From Candidatus Zixiibacteriota bacterium (GTDB lineage Bacteria > Zixibacteria > MSB-5A5 > GN15 > FEB-12), in the NCBI GenBank assembly GCA_035380245.1, contig DAOSXA010000001.1:278755-342754 (forward strand): 64,000 nt of DNA, given 5' to 3'. This document shows, piece after piece, positions 45,387 through 54,498 of the stretch. The notes below the pieces were generated by a model, which saw nothing but the letters and a program-made list of their open reading frames with translations, had not been told where the DNA came from and did not search any database. Both the position numbers and the translations under genes were made by a program. Position 1 is the first letter of the stretch; every line of letters begins with the position of its first letter.

Positions 45387-47801
45387 ATGAAATGCCAACT
45401 AGCAGGTTTTTTCTGCGTCCTGTTAACGATCACCGCCGTAACTGCTGCAGAGGACTTCACTCCGGATTACTCGCCCAGCCTGAACGTACCCCGCATTAAT
45501 GGCACGATCGTGATCGACGGCGACCTGTCCGAATCGGCCTGGCGAACTGCTGCCGTAGCAGATAATTTCGTCGAAACCAGCCCCGGTGACCAGATCAAAC
45601 CGATGGTAGAAACTCGTGCCCTTATCGCCTACGATTATAAAAACCTATATGTCGCCTTTATATGTCTTGATGACCCCGGTTCCGTTCGCACCTCACTTCG
45701 CGACCGGGATGAGATATTCCAGGATGACTATATCGGTTTGTTGCTGGACACCTACGGTGACGCCGGTTGGGCTTACGAACTGTTCGCCAATCCATACGGC
45801 ATTCAAGGAGACTTGCGCCGATCACAGGATAACAACGAGGATGACGCTTTTAATATGATATGGGAATCGCGAGGGATAGTCACCGACAGCGGCTATCAGG
45901 TTGAAATCGCGGTTCCTTTTGCTTCGTTGAGATTTCCCGACAAACCGATCCAGACATGGCGCGCCAATTTCTGGCGCGACCAGCGACGCGATGTCAGACG
46001 GCAATATAGCTGGGTTGCACGCGATCTTAACAATTCCTGTTTTATCTGTCAGTTTGGTGATCTGCACGGCATCGAGGGCATCAAGCCGGGGCAAAATCTG
46101 GAGATTATGCCGAGTGCCATTGCTTATCAAAGCAGCGAGCGGAACGACGAGGGCACGCTCGTTAATTCCGACCCCGACGCTGAACTGTCCCTGAATGTTC
46201 GTTACGGCCTCACCTCCAATTCATCTCTCGAAGCTACGGTGAATCCCGATTTCTCTCAGGTCGAGTCCGACGCCGGGCAGATTGACATCAACACCACTTA
46301 CGGACTGTATTACAGTGAAACTCGGCCGTTTTTTCAGGAAGGGGCCAACCTGTTCGATACCTACATCACGGCAATCCACACCCGCTCGATTAATGACCCT
46401 GCAATGGCTGCGCGATATACCGGTCAGTTTGGTCGTTTTTCGGTCGCTCTCCTGACTGCGCGAGATGATAATTCCACCCTGCTCCTGCCGTTTCGGGAAC
46501 GAAACCTTCTCGCTCAGGCAGGTAAGTCATGGTCAAACATCGTTCGACTGCATCGGACGGTAGGCGAAAATTCCTATATCGGTTTTCTCCTGACAGACCG
46601 TCACCTCGACGATTTCGGCCCCAACGATGTTCACAAGGGAGGCTCGAACACCGTGACCGGAATCGACGGCCGCATCCGTTTGTCGGCCTCCGACCATTTC
46701 GAATACCAGATGCTGTATGCCCACACCAGGGAAGTAACCGACGGCCATCCGATAAAGATCGAAGTAGACGGTGTTGATACGACCTTCGACACCACCGCCA
46801 TCGTATCATTTCCCGGTCTGACTCGGTTCGATCGTGATCGCCATACGGTCGATCTGGACGGAGAAAGCTACAGTGGTCAGGCTTTGTACTTCAGCTATGA
46901 ACACAACTCACGCGGTTGGGCGTTCGATTTTGACTATAACGAGTACGCGCCGACGTTCCGGGCCGACGACGGCTTCCAGACTTACAACGATGGTCGCTAT
47001 ATGGGAGGTGGGGCACAGATGAACTTCCGCCCCAACGGACAATTTATTACCGCTTACTACGCGGGCGCCGAGTACGGCCGGGAGTGGGCTTACGATGGTA
47101 AAATGGAGTTCAAGTTCGGTGACGGGACAGTTGACGAGTGGATCCGGCCCTGGACTCAGATCAATTTGACCGGCCCGACTATTCTGTACCTGAGTTACTT
47201 GAACAGCCAGGAGCGATTTGCCGGATACCATTTCCCGGGCATCAGCCGAGGTGAAATTTTAATCGATGTCAGCCCCACCGAGATCATTTCAGGCGAAATC
47301 GACCTCGAGTTCGGGCGATCAATCTACAGAACTCGGCCACATTGGAAAACGAGTGGCGAGGATTCGGTCTTCATCGAACCGGTCCTCGGCTGGATTTTAG
47401 AAACCAGCGCAGTGCTCAATCTTAAACCAAACCAGAGGTTTTACACATCGTTGGACTTCAATTATGCCCGTATGGACTATCGCGATGCCTATCTGCGCGA
47501 TCGTCCGGAGATCGCCGACAAACGTATTTACAGTGGTTATATCCTGCGCTCACGCACCACCTACCAGTTCACCCGCGAATTGTTCGTGCGCCTGGTCCTC
47601 CAGTACGACGACTTCGATGAGACTTTTAACATCGAACCACTGGTAACTTATCGGGTGAACCCATTCACGAAGTTTTTCATCGGGATGACCTCTTCTTATA
47701 ACAGCTATGAAATGACGCGGGATGATGCCTCGACATACGATGACTGGCAGACTTCATCGCGACAGTTTTTCGCAAAATTCCAATACCTCTTCAGAATGTA
47801 G
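45387..47801 (+). CDS. CBM9-like/DUF5916 outer-membrane protein (paralogue 1)
   Basis: The 804-residue protein has a signal peptide (MKCQLAGFFCVLLTITAVTA). A family 9 carbohydrate-binding-like domain follows (about 30-215, IVIDGDLSESAWRTAA, FANPYGIQGDL, SLRFPD). The C-terminal region is of the DUF5916 type and likely a beta-barrel (LEATVNPDFSQVESDAGQ, SETRPFFQEGANLF), ending FFAKFQYLFRM. The ligand is unknown. ATG 45387 is chosen because GGGAG lies 8 nt upstream; the adjacent TTG 45384 is less likely. A paralogue follows 500 bp downstream on the same strand. Confidence 0.85.
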   Translation: MKCQLAGFFCVLLTITAVTAAEDFTPDYSPSLNVPRINGTIVIDGDLSESAWRTAAVADNFVETSPGDQIKPMVETRALIAYDYKNLYVAFICLDDPGSVRTSLRDRDEIFQDDYIGLLLDTYGDAGWAYELFANPYGIQGDLRRSQDNNEDDAFNMIWESRGIVTDSGYQVEIAVPFASLRFPDKPIQTWRANFWRDQRRDVRRQYSWVARDLNNSCFICQFGDLHGIEGIKPGQNLEIMPSAIAYQSSERNDEGTLVNSDPDAELSLNVRYGLTSNSSLEATVNPDFSQVESDAGQIDINTTYGLYYSETRPFFQEGANLFDTYITAIHTRSINDPAMAARYTGQFGRFSVALLTARDDNSTLLLPFRERNLLAQAGKSWSNIVRLHRTVGENSYIGFLLTDRHLDDFGPNDVHKGGSNTVTGIDGRIRLSASDHFEYQMLYAHTREVTDGHPIKIEVDGVDTTFDTTAIVSFPGLTRFDRDRHTVDLDGESYSGQALYFSYEHNSRGWAFDFDYNEYAPTFRADDGFQTYNDGRYMGGGAQMNFRPNGQFITAYYAGAEYGREWAYDGKMEFKFGDGTVDEWIRPWTQINLTGPTILYLSYLNSQERFAGYHFPGISRGEILIDVSPTEIISGEIDLEFGRSIYRTRPHWKTSGEDSVFIEPVLGWILETSAVLNLKPNQRFYTSLDFNYARMDYRDAYLRDRPEIADKRIYSGYILRSRTTYQFTRELFVRLVLQYDDFDETFNIEPLVTYRVNPFTKFFIGMTSSYNSYEMTRDDASTYDDWQTSSRQFFAKFQYLFRM

Positions 47802-47808
47802 AGCTTGG

Positions 47809-47837
47809 ACCGGATCACCCACGAGTGGTCCGGTTTT
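47809..47837 (+). terminator. Probable terminator after CBM9/DUF5916 paralogue 1
   Basis: ACCGGATCAC (47809-47818) pairs with GTGGTCCGGT (47825-47834, one wobble), followed by a short T-run. Confidence 0.75.
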
Positions 47838-47920
47838 CCCAGCCATAAAAGGGTGAACCATCATTACATGGATTATTGATAAAGCCGTACGCCCGGATAT
47901 TCTGTAAAATATGACCGTAT

Positions 47921-48018
47921 TGCGGGCGACACAAGGCCGCCCGCACGCGAGGTTAGGACTTCTTGACGCGTAACGGCGGGGCTTGTCTCCACCGCAGAGG
48001 GGATTTTCAACACTCCCC
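47921..48018 (+). repeat. Hairpin island 5 / composite dispersed repeat, copy C
   Basis: GCGGGCG-ACACAAGGC-CGCCCGC forms the first stem-loop. CACGCGAGGTTAGGAC, a GTAACGGCGGGG hairpin with CTTGTCTCC, GAGGGG and TTTTCAACACTCCCC follow. The block order is that of copy B (16664-16764). The rest of 47838-48298 shows nothing else before AGGAGG of the next gene. Confidence 0.75.
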
Positions 48019-48298
48019 ACAGCGGGCAGTTTTGTATCACCCGTATTACGGCGGTGTTTTATTAATGTAAGAGCATACGATTTCTATCCTCAATTCCGAA
48101 TTTAATAGTTTTTCTGAAACCAGCCGTGTCTCATTTCGTACAGTGTGATGTGCTGGATATCCGACCACGAACGCAGGTTGATTTTGGGGATCAGGAGGAG
48201 TATTAACGGCTTCTCCAACCTGAAGTAGAAAACGTTGACTTCGACACGCATACGGCGAGGTCGGAGTCACACAGAGCACACTGAGAGGAGGTGCCTGC

Positions 48299-50803
48299 GT
48301 GAGAGGTTTGATAATCGGATTTTGTTTGTCGATATTTACAGTTGCCGTAGCCGGCCCTATCCGAGCCGAAGACTCAAGCACCGTCGAGACCCGAGCAGGA
48401 ATACCGGTCCCTGAGATAAAAGCCTACCGTGTAAATCCTCATCCACCCAAAATTGACGGATACCTTAACGATGAAATCTGGACCGGGCATGGAGTAAACT
48501 GGATCGGTGATTTCACTCAGCGAGATCCGGTGGAGGGAGTTCCCCCAACCGAATCGACCCTGGTGGCGGTGGCGTACGATGATGAAGCGCTCTATGTCGC
48601 GATGAAAATGTTCGACTCCGAGCCGGACAAGATCATCAAGCGGCTGGTGCGACGCGACCGCTGGGCCGACGCCGATTATATAGCCTTCCGTGTAGACCCC
48701 TATCATGATCATCGCACCGGTTACGAATTCGAGGTCAGTTCGGCCGGAGTAATGCGCGATATGCGTATTTACGACGACAGTAACACCGATGACTCATGGG
48801 ATGCCGTCTGGGAAGTCAAGGTAGCGATTCAGCCGTGGGGTTGGTCGGCGGAATATAAAATCCCGTACCACTGTCTGCGGTTCAATGAACTCGAGGAACA
48901 TACCTGGGGAGTCGATTTTGCCCGTTATGTCGCTCGTAAGGAAGAATCCAGCCGCTGGGCATACGTTCCGATTAAAACCGGCGGATTCACCCGCAACTTC
49001 GGCCATTTAACCGGGATTAACGGAATCAAGCCCGCTCGCCATATCGAGATTCTTCCCTATGTAGTATCACAACTCGAAACCGAGGAACCGAGCGCCGGTA
49101 ACTCGGACGGTCGCGATATCCTGGCCAACACCGGTGTCGATCTTAAAATCGGGCTGGCCTCGAACCTGACTCTTGACGCCACCATCAATCCCGATTTCGG
49201 ACAAGTTGAACTGGATGAACCGGTGCTTAACCTGACCGCGTACGAAACCTATTTTGACGAGCGGCGACCGTTCTTCATGGAGGGATCGGACTTGTTTTCG
49301 ACACCGTTCATGCTTTTCTATTCCCGCCGTATCGGTCGTCAACCCTATCAGGGAGTCAATGACGACGACGCCCTCTATTACACCGATTACCCGCGCGGTA
49401 CGACCATTCTTGGATCCGGGAAACTAACCGGTAAAATCACCCCCTCAACCTCAATCGCTTTCCTGACCGCGGTTACGGCGCGGGAAAAAGCCGAATACGC
49501 GGCTCTTACGAATGTCGTGACACAAGAGATACCGTCGGAAGAAGGTGCTGTTCTGGATACTATCTCGGCCGACACGACAATCCGCTCGCAGGTGGTGGAA
49601 TCGGAAGCGATCTACTCGGTATTGCGGATTAAGAAAGATATCTTCAACAATTCCAGCATCGGCGCCACCATGGCCGTAACCGGCCAGGACAGCTACCATG
49701 CGCACGTTGTCGGCGGGCTGGACTGGCGGCTCTTTTTGGATAAAGGAAACGCCTGGCTCTTTACCGGCCAGGCAGTCGGCAGTCGGGTCGATCCGGACGA
49801 CATCGGCTATGGTTTTTACGCCGAGATTTATAAATGTGCGGGGCAACATTGGCGAGGTGAAGTTAACACCACTTTTAAGTCACCCGAGTTGCAGATCAAC
49901 CGGCTCGGTTACACCAGCCGCTCCGACACCAGGAAAGTCGCCACCTGGATCCAATATCGCGCCACCGATGACTGGTGGATTTTTCACAACACTTACAACA
50001 ACTTCAACGCCTGGTCTTACTGGAACTACGACGGCATCAACTACGATCTGGGCGGCAACTGGAATGCTTATCTCGAATTCATTAACCATTGGTCATTGGG
50101 TGGCGGGATAAACTTCGAGACTGAGAAATACTCGGACGATGAGACTCGCGGAAATGGGATATGGGAATGGCCGGTCGTGCCGACCTTTTCATGGTGGGCC
50201 GAGCTGAACACGGATGAACGTAAGATGTTTTCACTGTGTCTCAATCCCGGCTCCGGAACGAATCGCGGCGGACATTGGTGGGCTCACTACACCGGTGTGG
50301 AATTTCACCCGGCCGGCAATATCGAGCTCGAATTCGGTGTGAACTACAAGCAGTATATCGACAACCGTCGCTGGGTCGAAAACATCTCCACTAACGACGG
50401 GGACTCATCGATCTTTGCCGACCTCGATATGGACCAGATGACCTTTTCCATCTCGACTTCGGTACTGTTAAACCGGAATTTGTCCTTTCAGCTATCGGCC
50501 GAGGGTTTGATTTCAGGTCTGGATTATGAAGACCCGCGGTACTATCTCGGAAGCGGGGATTATTCGCCGGTCCTGAACGATGACTACAACTACGATTACA
50601 ATTACTCGGCGCTTAACTCCACCATGCTGATCAGGTGGGAGTATATGCCGGGCAGCACGCTGTACTGCGTCTGGACCCGGTCGCGACCGGAATATGACGG
50701 TTCCGTAAACGACCTGGATCTTTCGCGGGACTTTGATCGTTTCTTTAGTAGAGGAGCACAAAACCTCTTCTTGATCAAAGCTTCGTACTGGCTTAACATG
50801 TAG
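48299..50803 (+). CDS. CBM9-like/DUF5916 outer-membrane protein (paralogue 2)
   Basis: The 834-residue protein shares its plan with the protein encoded upstream. It has a signal peptide (MRGLIIGFCLSIFTVAVAG), a CBM9-like domain (KIDGYLNDEIWTGHGVNW, YDDEALYVAMKMFDSEPD, YEFEVSSAGVMRDMRIYDD) and a DUF5916 region (LTLDATINPDFGQVELDEP, ERRPFFMEGSDLFSTPFMLF). The terminal strands end NLFLIKASYWLNM, with an aromatic near the C-terminus as in outer-membrane barrels. GTG 48299 is supported by AGGAGG (48286-48291) 7 nt upstream. The gene is followed by a hairpin-rich island. Confidence 0.87.
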   Translation: MRGLIIGFCLSIFTVAVAGPIRAEDSSTVETRAGIPVPEIKAYRVNPHPPKIDGYLNDEIWTGHGVNWIGDFTQRDPVEGVPPTESTLVAVAYDDEALYVAMKMFDSEPDKIIKRLVRRDRWADADYIAFRVDPYHDHRTGYEFEVSSAGVMRDMRIYDDSNTDDSWDAVWEVKVAIQPWGWSAEYKIPYHCLRFNELEEHTWGVDFARYVARKEESSRWAYVPIKTGGFTRNFGHLTGINGIKPARHIEILPYVVSQLETEEPSAGNSDGRDILANTGVDLKIGLASNLTLDATINPDFGQVELDEPVLNLTAYETYFDERRPFFMEGSDLFSTPFMLFYSRRIGRQPYQGVNDDDALYYTDYPRGTTILGSGKLTGKITPSTSIAFLTAVTAREKAEYAALTNVVTQEIPSEEGAVLDTISADTTIRSQVVESEAIYSVLRIKKDIFNNSSIGATMAVTGQDSYHAHVVGGLDWRLFLDKGNAWLFTGQAVGSRVDPDDIGYGFYAEIYKCAGQHWRGEVNTTFKSPELQINRLGYTSRSDTRKVATWIQYRATDDWWIFHNTYNNFNAWSYWNYDGINYDLGGNWNAYLEFINHWSLGGGINFETEKYSDDETRGNGIWEWPVVPTFSWWAELNTDERKMFSLCLNPGSGTNRGGHWWAHYTGVEFHPAGNIELEFGVNYKQYIDNRRWVENISTNDGDSSIFADLDMDQMTFSISTSVLLNRNLSFQLSAEGLISGLDYEDPRYYLGSGDYSPVLNDDYNYDYNYSALNSTMLIRWEYMPGSTLYCVWTRSRPEYDGSVNDLDLSRDFDRFFSRGAQNLFLIKASYWLNM

Positions 50804-50864
50804 TCAGTAGTAGCGCAGATAAAAAACGGCGTGCTGGAAGGACCCAGCCGTATAGCGCGCCTAA

Positions 50865-51350
50865 GGGCTGCGGGAGCGATCCTGCAGCCCTTCTGCTTTG
50901 ATGATTGGATTAGGCTTCATTCCTCGCGCCGATGCTCTGCGTCGGCGCGTCATGTTCGGGCGCTCCGCGCCCTCCCTTGTGTCAGGTTGCAAGCAACCGG
51001 ACCTACAAAGACTTGGATGGTGTACAAACCGGACATAGGTAACACAATAAACCGGGTACATGGGCAACAAAGTCCCCGAAGGCCGGGGATCCCTGCGATC
51101 CCGGCCGGTTTGCTTCTCGTGCTGTATTGACGTGAACCCATCCAAAAGGTAACCAACTCGTCTCACATTCCCTACAAGCTCACAATAATCTTCGTAGGTC
51201 GGGACCTTCGTGGTCCCGACGCTGTATGGCAGGTCTCCCCGAGACGTGCCACGGATCGTAGCTGCGGTAACGATGCGGCAGGTCTCGGAGAGACCTGCCC
51301 TACAAGGACGACATTCGTGTTGAATCTAACTTCCCACCCCTCGGGTGGGA
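50865..51350. repeat. Intergenic hairpin island 6 (nine inverted repeats in 490 bp)
   Basis: Perfect or near-perfect stems lie at 50865-50871/50884-50890 (GGGCTGC), 50925-50932/50942-50949 (CGCGCCGA), 50958-50963/50967-50972 (GGGCGC) and 50985-50990/50993-50998 (GGTTGC). Others are at 51081-51087/51100-51106 (GGCCGGG), 51198-51206/51212-51220 (GTCGGGACC), 51228-51237/51241-51250 (one mismatch), 51277-51286/51290-51299 (GGCAGGTCTC) and 51332-51339/51343-51350 (TCCCACCC). The first may terminate the preceding gene. No coding sequence is credible here. Confidence 0.8.
51021..51051. repeat. ACAAACC-type dispersed motif, copy 3
   Basis: TGTACAAACCGGACATAGG continues to AACACAATAAA. It is close to copy 1 (10129-10160) and again sits between intergenic hairpins. 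Confidence 0.5.
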
Positions 51351-51396
51351 TTTGCGAAGCGAAGTTGAGACAACAACATCCCACCCAACCGATGCC

Positions 51397-51870
51397 TTAC
51401 CTCTTCACCACCGTCACAAACTGACGAATCGCGCCCAAATGATAGGCGGTGTGAACCAGGGCGCCGAGAGCATAATGGATGTTTTTCCCCTCGCTCCAGT
51501 TCGGGATTGCCTTTATCAGCTCAAGCAAACGGTCGCGTGAGTCGCGGAGGCCCTTGATCATGGCCTTCCATTCCGTCTCATTCACTTCCTTGAGCCGCCA
51601 GGCGATAGTCCAGTCGACCTTCTCTTCCGGTGTTCCTCTCATGGCTTTCTCGATAACATCGAGAGAAAACCGGGTGTGTACAACGTGAGCCACAATGGTC
51701 GAGCCGCCAGGCGTGAGCGGCCGTGACGCCTGCTCGGCATTTACCCCCGAGAGCGTTTCAAAGAACGAAGTTCCCTTGTCCAGGTACACCGTCCGGACAC
51801 CATCGAATGTTTCATCGAACAATGCCAGTAAGGTCTCTTTGAACAAGGCTTCCGTTTTGTTATCCGACAT
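51397..51870 (-). CDS. DinB-like four-helix protein
   Basis: The 157-residue protein looks like the DinB/YfiT-type metal-binding four-helix fold. A long first helix (ALFKETLLALFDETFDGVRT) is followed by IVAHVVHTRF with candidate ligands, and by LGALVHTAYHLGAIRQFV near the C-terminus, where the HxxxH pair is typical. Family members include thiol transferases and DNA-damage-induced proteins; the activity here cannot be told. ATG 51870 follows AGGGA. The gene is separate from the ABC exporter genes because a terminator lies between. Confidence 0.78.
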   Translation of the reverse strand: MSDNKTEALFKETLLALFDETFDGVRTVYLDKGTSFFETLSGVNAEQASRPLTPGGSTIVAHVVHTRFSLDVIEKAMRGTPEEKVDWTIAWRLKEVNETEWKAMIKGLRDSRDRLLELIKAIPNWSEGKNIHYALGALVHTAYHLGAIRQFVTVVKR

Positions 51871-51934
51871 AGCATTCCCTTTATATGATTCTCATGATTA
51901 CAAACAACAACGGATCGGCCGCCGGTCAATCACA

Positions 51935-51967
51935 ATCGAAACGGCCGGAATCGCGGAGATTCCGGCC
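51935..51967 (-). terminator. Probable terminator after the ABC permease gene
   Basis: GGCCGGAATC (51943-51952) and GATTCCGGCC (51958-51967) form a perfect 10-bp stem; on the minus strand a T-rich stretch follows. Confidence 0.7.
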
Positions 51968-51999
51968 AACAAGAATTCGAACAGGAGACCGTCGTTTCG

Positions 52000-53331
52000 C
52001 TACAACTGCACCTTCCGGAAACGAAGCACCCCGGCGACAAATGTCAAAGCGCCGATTCCAAGCAGAATACCTATCGGCATCATCATTTCGCCCCAACTGA
52101 AGCCGCGCCAGATGGCGCCTTCGAGGGCATATATCGACCATTTTATAGGGCTGAAATTCGAGATTGGCACCAACCAGCCGGGCATGAACATAATCGGCAC
52201 CATACCGCCACCGATCATCGACATAATGAGCAAAATAGCCCAACCGGCTCCGCTCACCGCCTGTTCGGTCTTACCCAGGACGGAAATAAGCATCATAATG
52301 CCGACAAAACAGAGCGAACCGGCAAGGATGGCCGCGAACAACATCAATGGATCGGGCGTGCGAATACCGAACACGAGTCGCCCCAGCCCCAGCAACAGTA
52401 CTGAGGCGCCCAGACAGAACAACAAACAAGCCATTCCCTTACCGGCCAGCACGTGAGCGCGGGTAATCGGCGCCAGTTGGAGTCTTATCATCGTTCCCCG
52501 CGTTCGTTCGGTGACAATCGTCACGGCAAACGAGGCCACCACACCGATCAAAGCCCATATTAAAGACTGCGGGAAAGTAATCTCCCACGAAGAGCGAGGA
52601 CCTTCGCGTTCGGTAGTCACAGCGACAATCTCGACCTTAGGCCCCTTGAACATGGGATCTTCATAGGCATCGCCTGTCGCGTTTTGTACCGTCGTATCTC
52701 CGGGAACCGTATCACTTACGCTGCCTGAGGCAAACACCCCGGTATCGGTTTCAGCCATTAATTTGTAAAGCGAGTTGTAAAAATCTCCAAGGACGGCCTT
52801 CTGTTCTCCGGACAGGCTGGTATCACGGCGCATTGACTCCAAATAAACCGGCAATTTTTCTACGGCTGCTTCAGGATTGAAAAAACTGCTCTGCATCGCC
52901 GTGAACCAGGACTGCATGAGCACCCCCCTGAGATAGGCAGCCTCGGCTTTACGAGCGGGATCAATACCGGCTCGGATACGGGCCGAATCGGATTCGAATA
53001 GCGATTCCCACTTCCCCAAACCCGGAAGAAGGTGCAGATACGCCACGGCCTTTCCACGCCTTACGATGGTAACTGCGCTATCCAAAGGACATTCGAGAAT
53101 CTGAACAGCTTCGGATTTGTTTAACTGGGCCACCATCGCCTTTGAGAAATCCGATTGGTCCTCATCCACTACTATCAGTTTTATAGCACGGGCGGAGCCA
53201 CCACCGGTAGAATAGAGCGATCCGAAAAAGGTAGCCATAAGCAGCGGGAAGACTATCACCCAGAACATGGCGAAGCGGTCGCGGAACAACAGCCGCATGT
53301 CTTTGGCTGCCAGAGACATAATAGCTTTCAT
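52000..53331 (-). CDS. ABC-2 type exporter permease
   Basis: The 443-residue membrane protein has one N-terminal helix (AMFWVIVFPLLMATFFGSLY), a large extracytoplasmic domain (about 50-245) and about five C-terminal helices, ending with FVAGVLRFRKVQL. This is the layout of ABC-2/NatB-like permeases that export small molecules or drugs. Its start overlaps the stop of the ATPase gene by 4 nt, so the two are translationally coupled. Substrate unknown. Confidence 0.87.
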   Translation of the reverse strand: MKAIMSLAAKDMRLLFRDRFAMFWVIVFPLLMATFFGSLYSTGGGSARAIKLIVVDEDQSDFSKAMVAQLNKSEAVQILECPLDSAVTIVRRGKAVAYLHLLPGLGKWESLFESDSARIRAGIDPARKAEAAYLRGVLMQSWFTAMQSSFFNPEAAVEKLPVYLESMRRDTSLSGEQKAVLGDFYNSLYKLMAETDTGVFASGSVSDTVPGDTTVQNATGDAYEDPMFKGPKVEIVAVTTEREGPRSSWEITFPQSLIWALIGVVASFAVTIVTERTRGTMIRLQLAPITRAHVLAGKGMACLLFCLGASVLLLGLGRLVFGIRTPDPLMLFAAILAGSLCFVGIMMLISVLGKTEQAVSGAGWAILLIMSMIGGGMVPIMFMPGWLVPISNFSPIKWSIYALEGAIWRGFSWGEMMMPIGILLGIGALTFVAGVLRFRKVQL

Positions 53332-54221
53332 AGGTCGCGCAACCTCCTCCCGGTCAAATTGAGGAAAACTCCTTCGAGGTTGGGCCGTTCGATATCAAGG
53401 GTTTCAATTTTTAGACCGGATGACGCCAACGAAGCGAGGCTGTGCACCGGATCAAGGGTAGTAATCGTAAGGTGTTTTCCCTCTAAAAGCCCCCCAACTT
53501 CCACTCTTTCCGAAGGTACTTCAGCCAACAGGAGTTTGATGACCGAGGCCCCCCCATGTTCCCGGATAAGCCCCCCAACGGTGTTGAGCGCCAATATCTT
53601 ACCTCGATCAATTATCGCTACCCGGTCACACAGCCGCTCCGCTTCCTCCATATAATGGGTGGTGTACAGAATCGTGCGTCCCTGCTTTTTCAATTCCTCG
53701 ATTTTATCGAAAATCAGATTGCGCGATTGCGGATCGACTCCGACCGTCGGTTCATCCAAAAGCAGCACCGGCGGATCGTTAATCAGGGCACAGGCAAGAT
53801 TGATCCGTCGCTGCATTCCGCCGGAATAGGTCTTAATGCGCCCTTTACGTCGATCCGAGAGATTGGCAAATTCGAGCGCCCAGTTCACTCGCTCCTTTAA
53901 GACTTTCCCGGTCAGTCCGTATAAACGGCCGAAAAAGGCCAGATTTTCCTCAGCGGTCATTTCGTCGTAAAGCGCAATGGCCTGCGGTGCAATGCCAAGT
54001 TTACGGCGTACCGAGGAGCGAGTCGGATCGGAGCTGCCGTCTATCCGGACTTCTCCCAAATCGGGTTTTAGCACACCCGCCAACATACTGATAGTGGTCG
54101 TCTTACCCGCTCCATTGGGACCGAGCAAACCAAACGTCTCCCCCCTGGGGATATCGAGTGATACGCCGTCGACCGCAACCAGCTCACCGAATTGTTTTCT
54201 TAGGTCTGTCGCTTGAATCAT
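53328..54221 (-). CDS. ABC exporter ATP-binding subunit
   Basis: The 297-residue ATPase has Walker A GPNGAGKTT (34-42), signature YSGGMQ (132-137) and Walker B LLLDEP (153-158), plus the TTHYMEEAE switch region typical of DrrA/CcmA-like exporters. A C-terminal extension of about 75 residues follows the ATPase core. ATG 54221 begins the conserved MIQATDLRKQFG; an upstream start at 54272 would add a non-conserved tail. It is the first gene of a pair with the overlapping permease gene. Confidence 0.9.
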   Translation of the reverse strand: MIQATDLRKQFGELVAVDGVSLDIPRGETFGLLGPNGAGKTTTISMLAGVLKPDLGEVRIDGSSDPTRSSVRRKLGIAPQAIALYDEMTAEENLAFFGRLYGLTGKVLKERVNWALEFANLSDRRKGRIKTYSGGMQRRINLACALINDPPVLLLDEPTVGVDPQSRNLIFDKIEELKKQGRTILYTTHYMEEAERLCDRVAIIDRGKILALNTVGGLIREHGGASVIKLLLAEVPSERVEVGGLLEGKHLTITTLDPVHSLASLASSGLKIETLDIERPNLEGVFLNLTGRRLRDL

Positions 54222-54314
54222 CGTCCTGTTTTTCCCTGCGTTGAATAAGCACTTGTCTTTCCTTGATAGCAACGACTGCGGTTCAAGTCAAGACCTGATC
54301 TTAAGAGATCAAAT

Positions 54315-54340
54315 TAGCAAATAATACCTCTCATTTGCTA
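54315..54340. promoter_or_regulatory. Inverted repeat between the exporter and fbaB (possible operator)
   Basis: TAGCAAAT (54315-54322) and ATTTGCTA (54333-54340) are perfect complements with a 10-nt spacer. The centre-to-centre distance is 18 nt, close to two helical turns, which suits a dimeric regulator. A second small palindrome (TTTTTTAA/TTAAAAAA) lies at 54388-54408. Confidence 0.4.
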
Positions 54341-54498
54341 GGATACGATTAGCTGATAGTGATGTTGCATCATGGTCTTAAACCGCCTTTTTTAAGCCGG
54401 TTAAAAAAGAATTTGAAAGGGAGTGGAAATGGTTGCCTTTTGTCGATAAACTTAGTATCTGTCGAACACCTGATAAAGGCTATAACAAGGAGATATTT

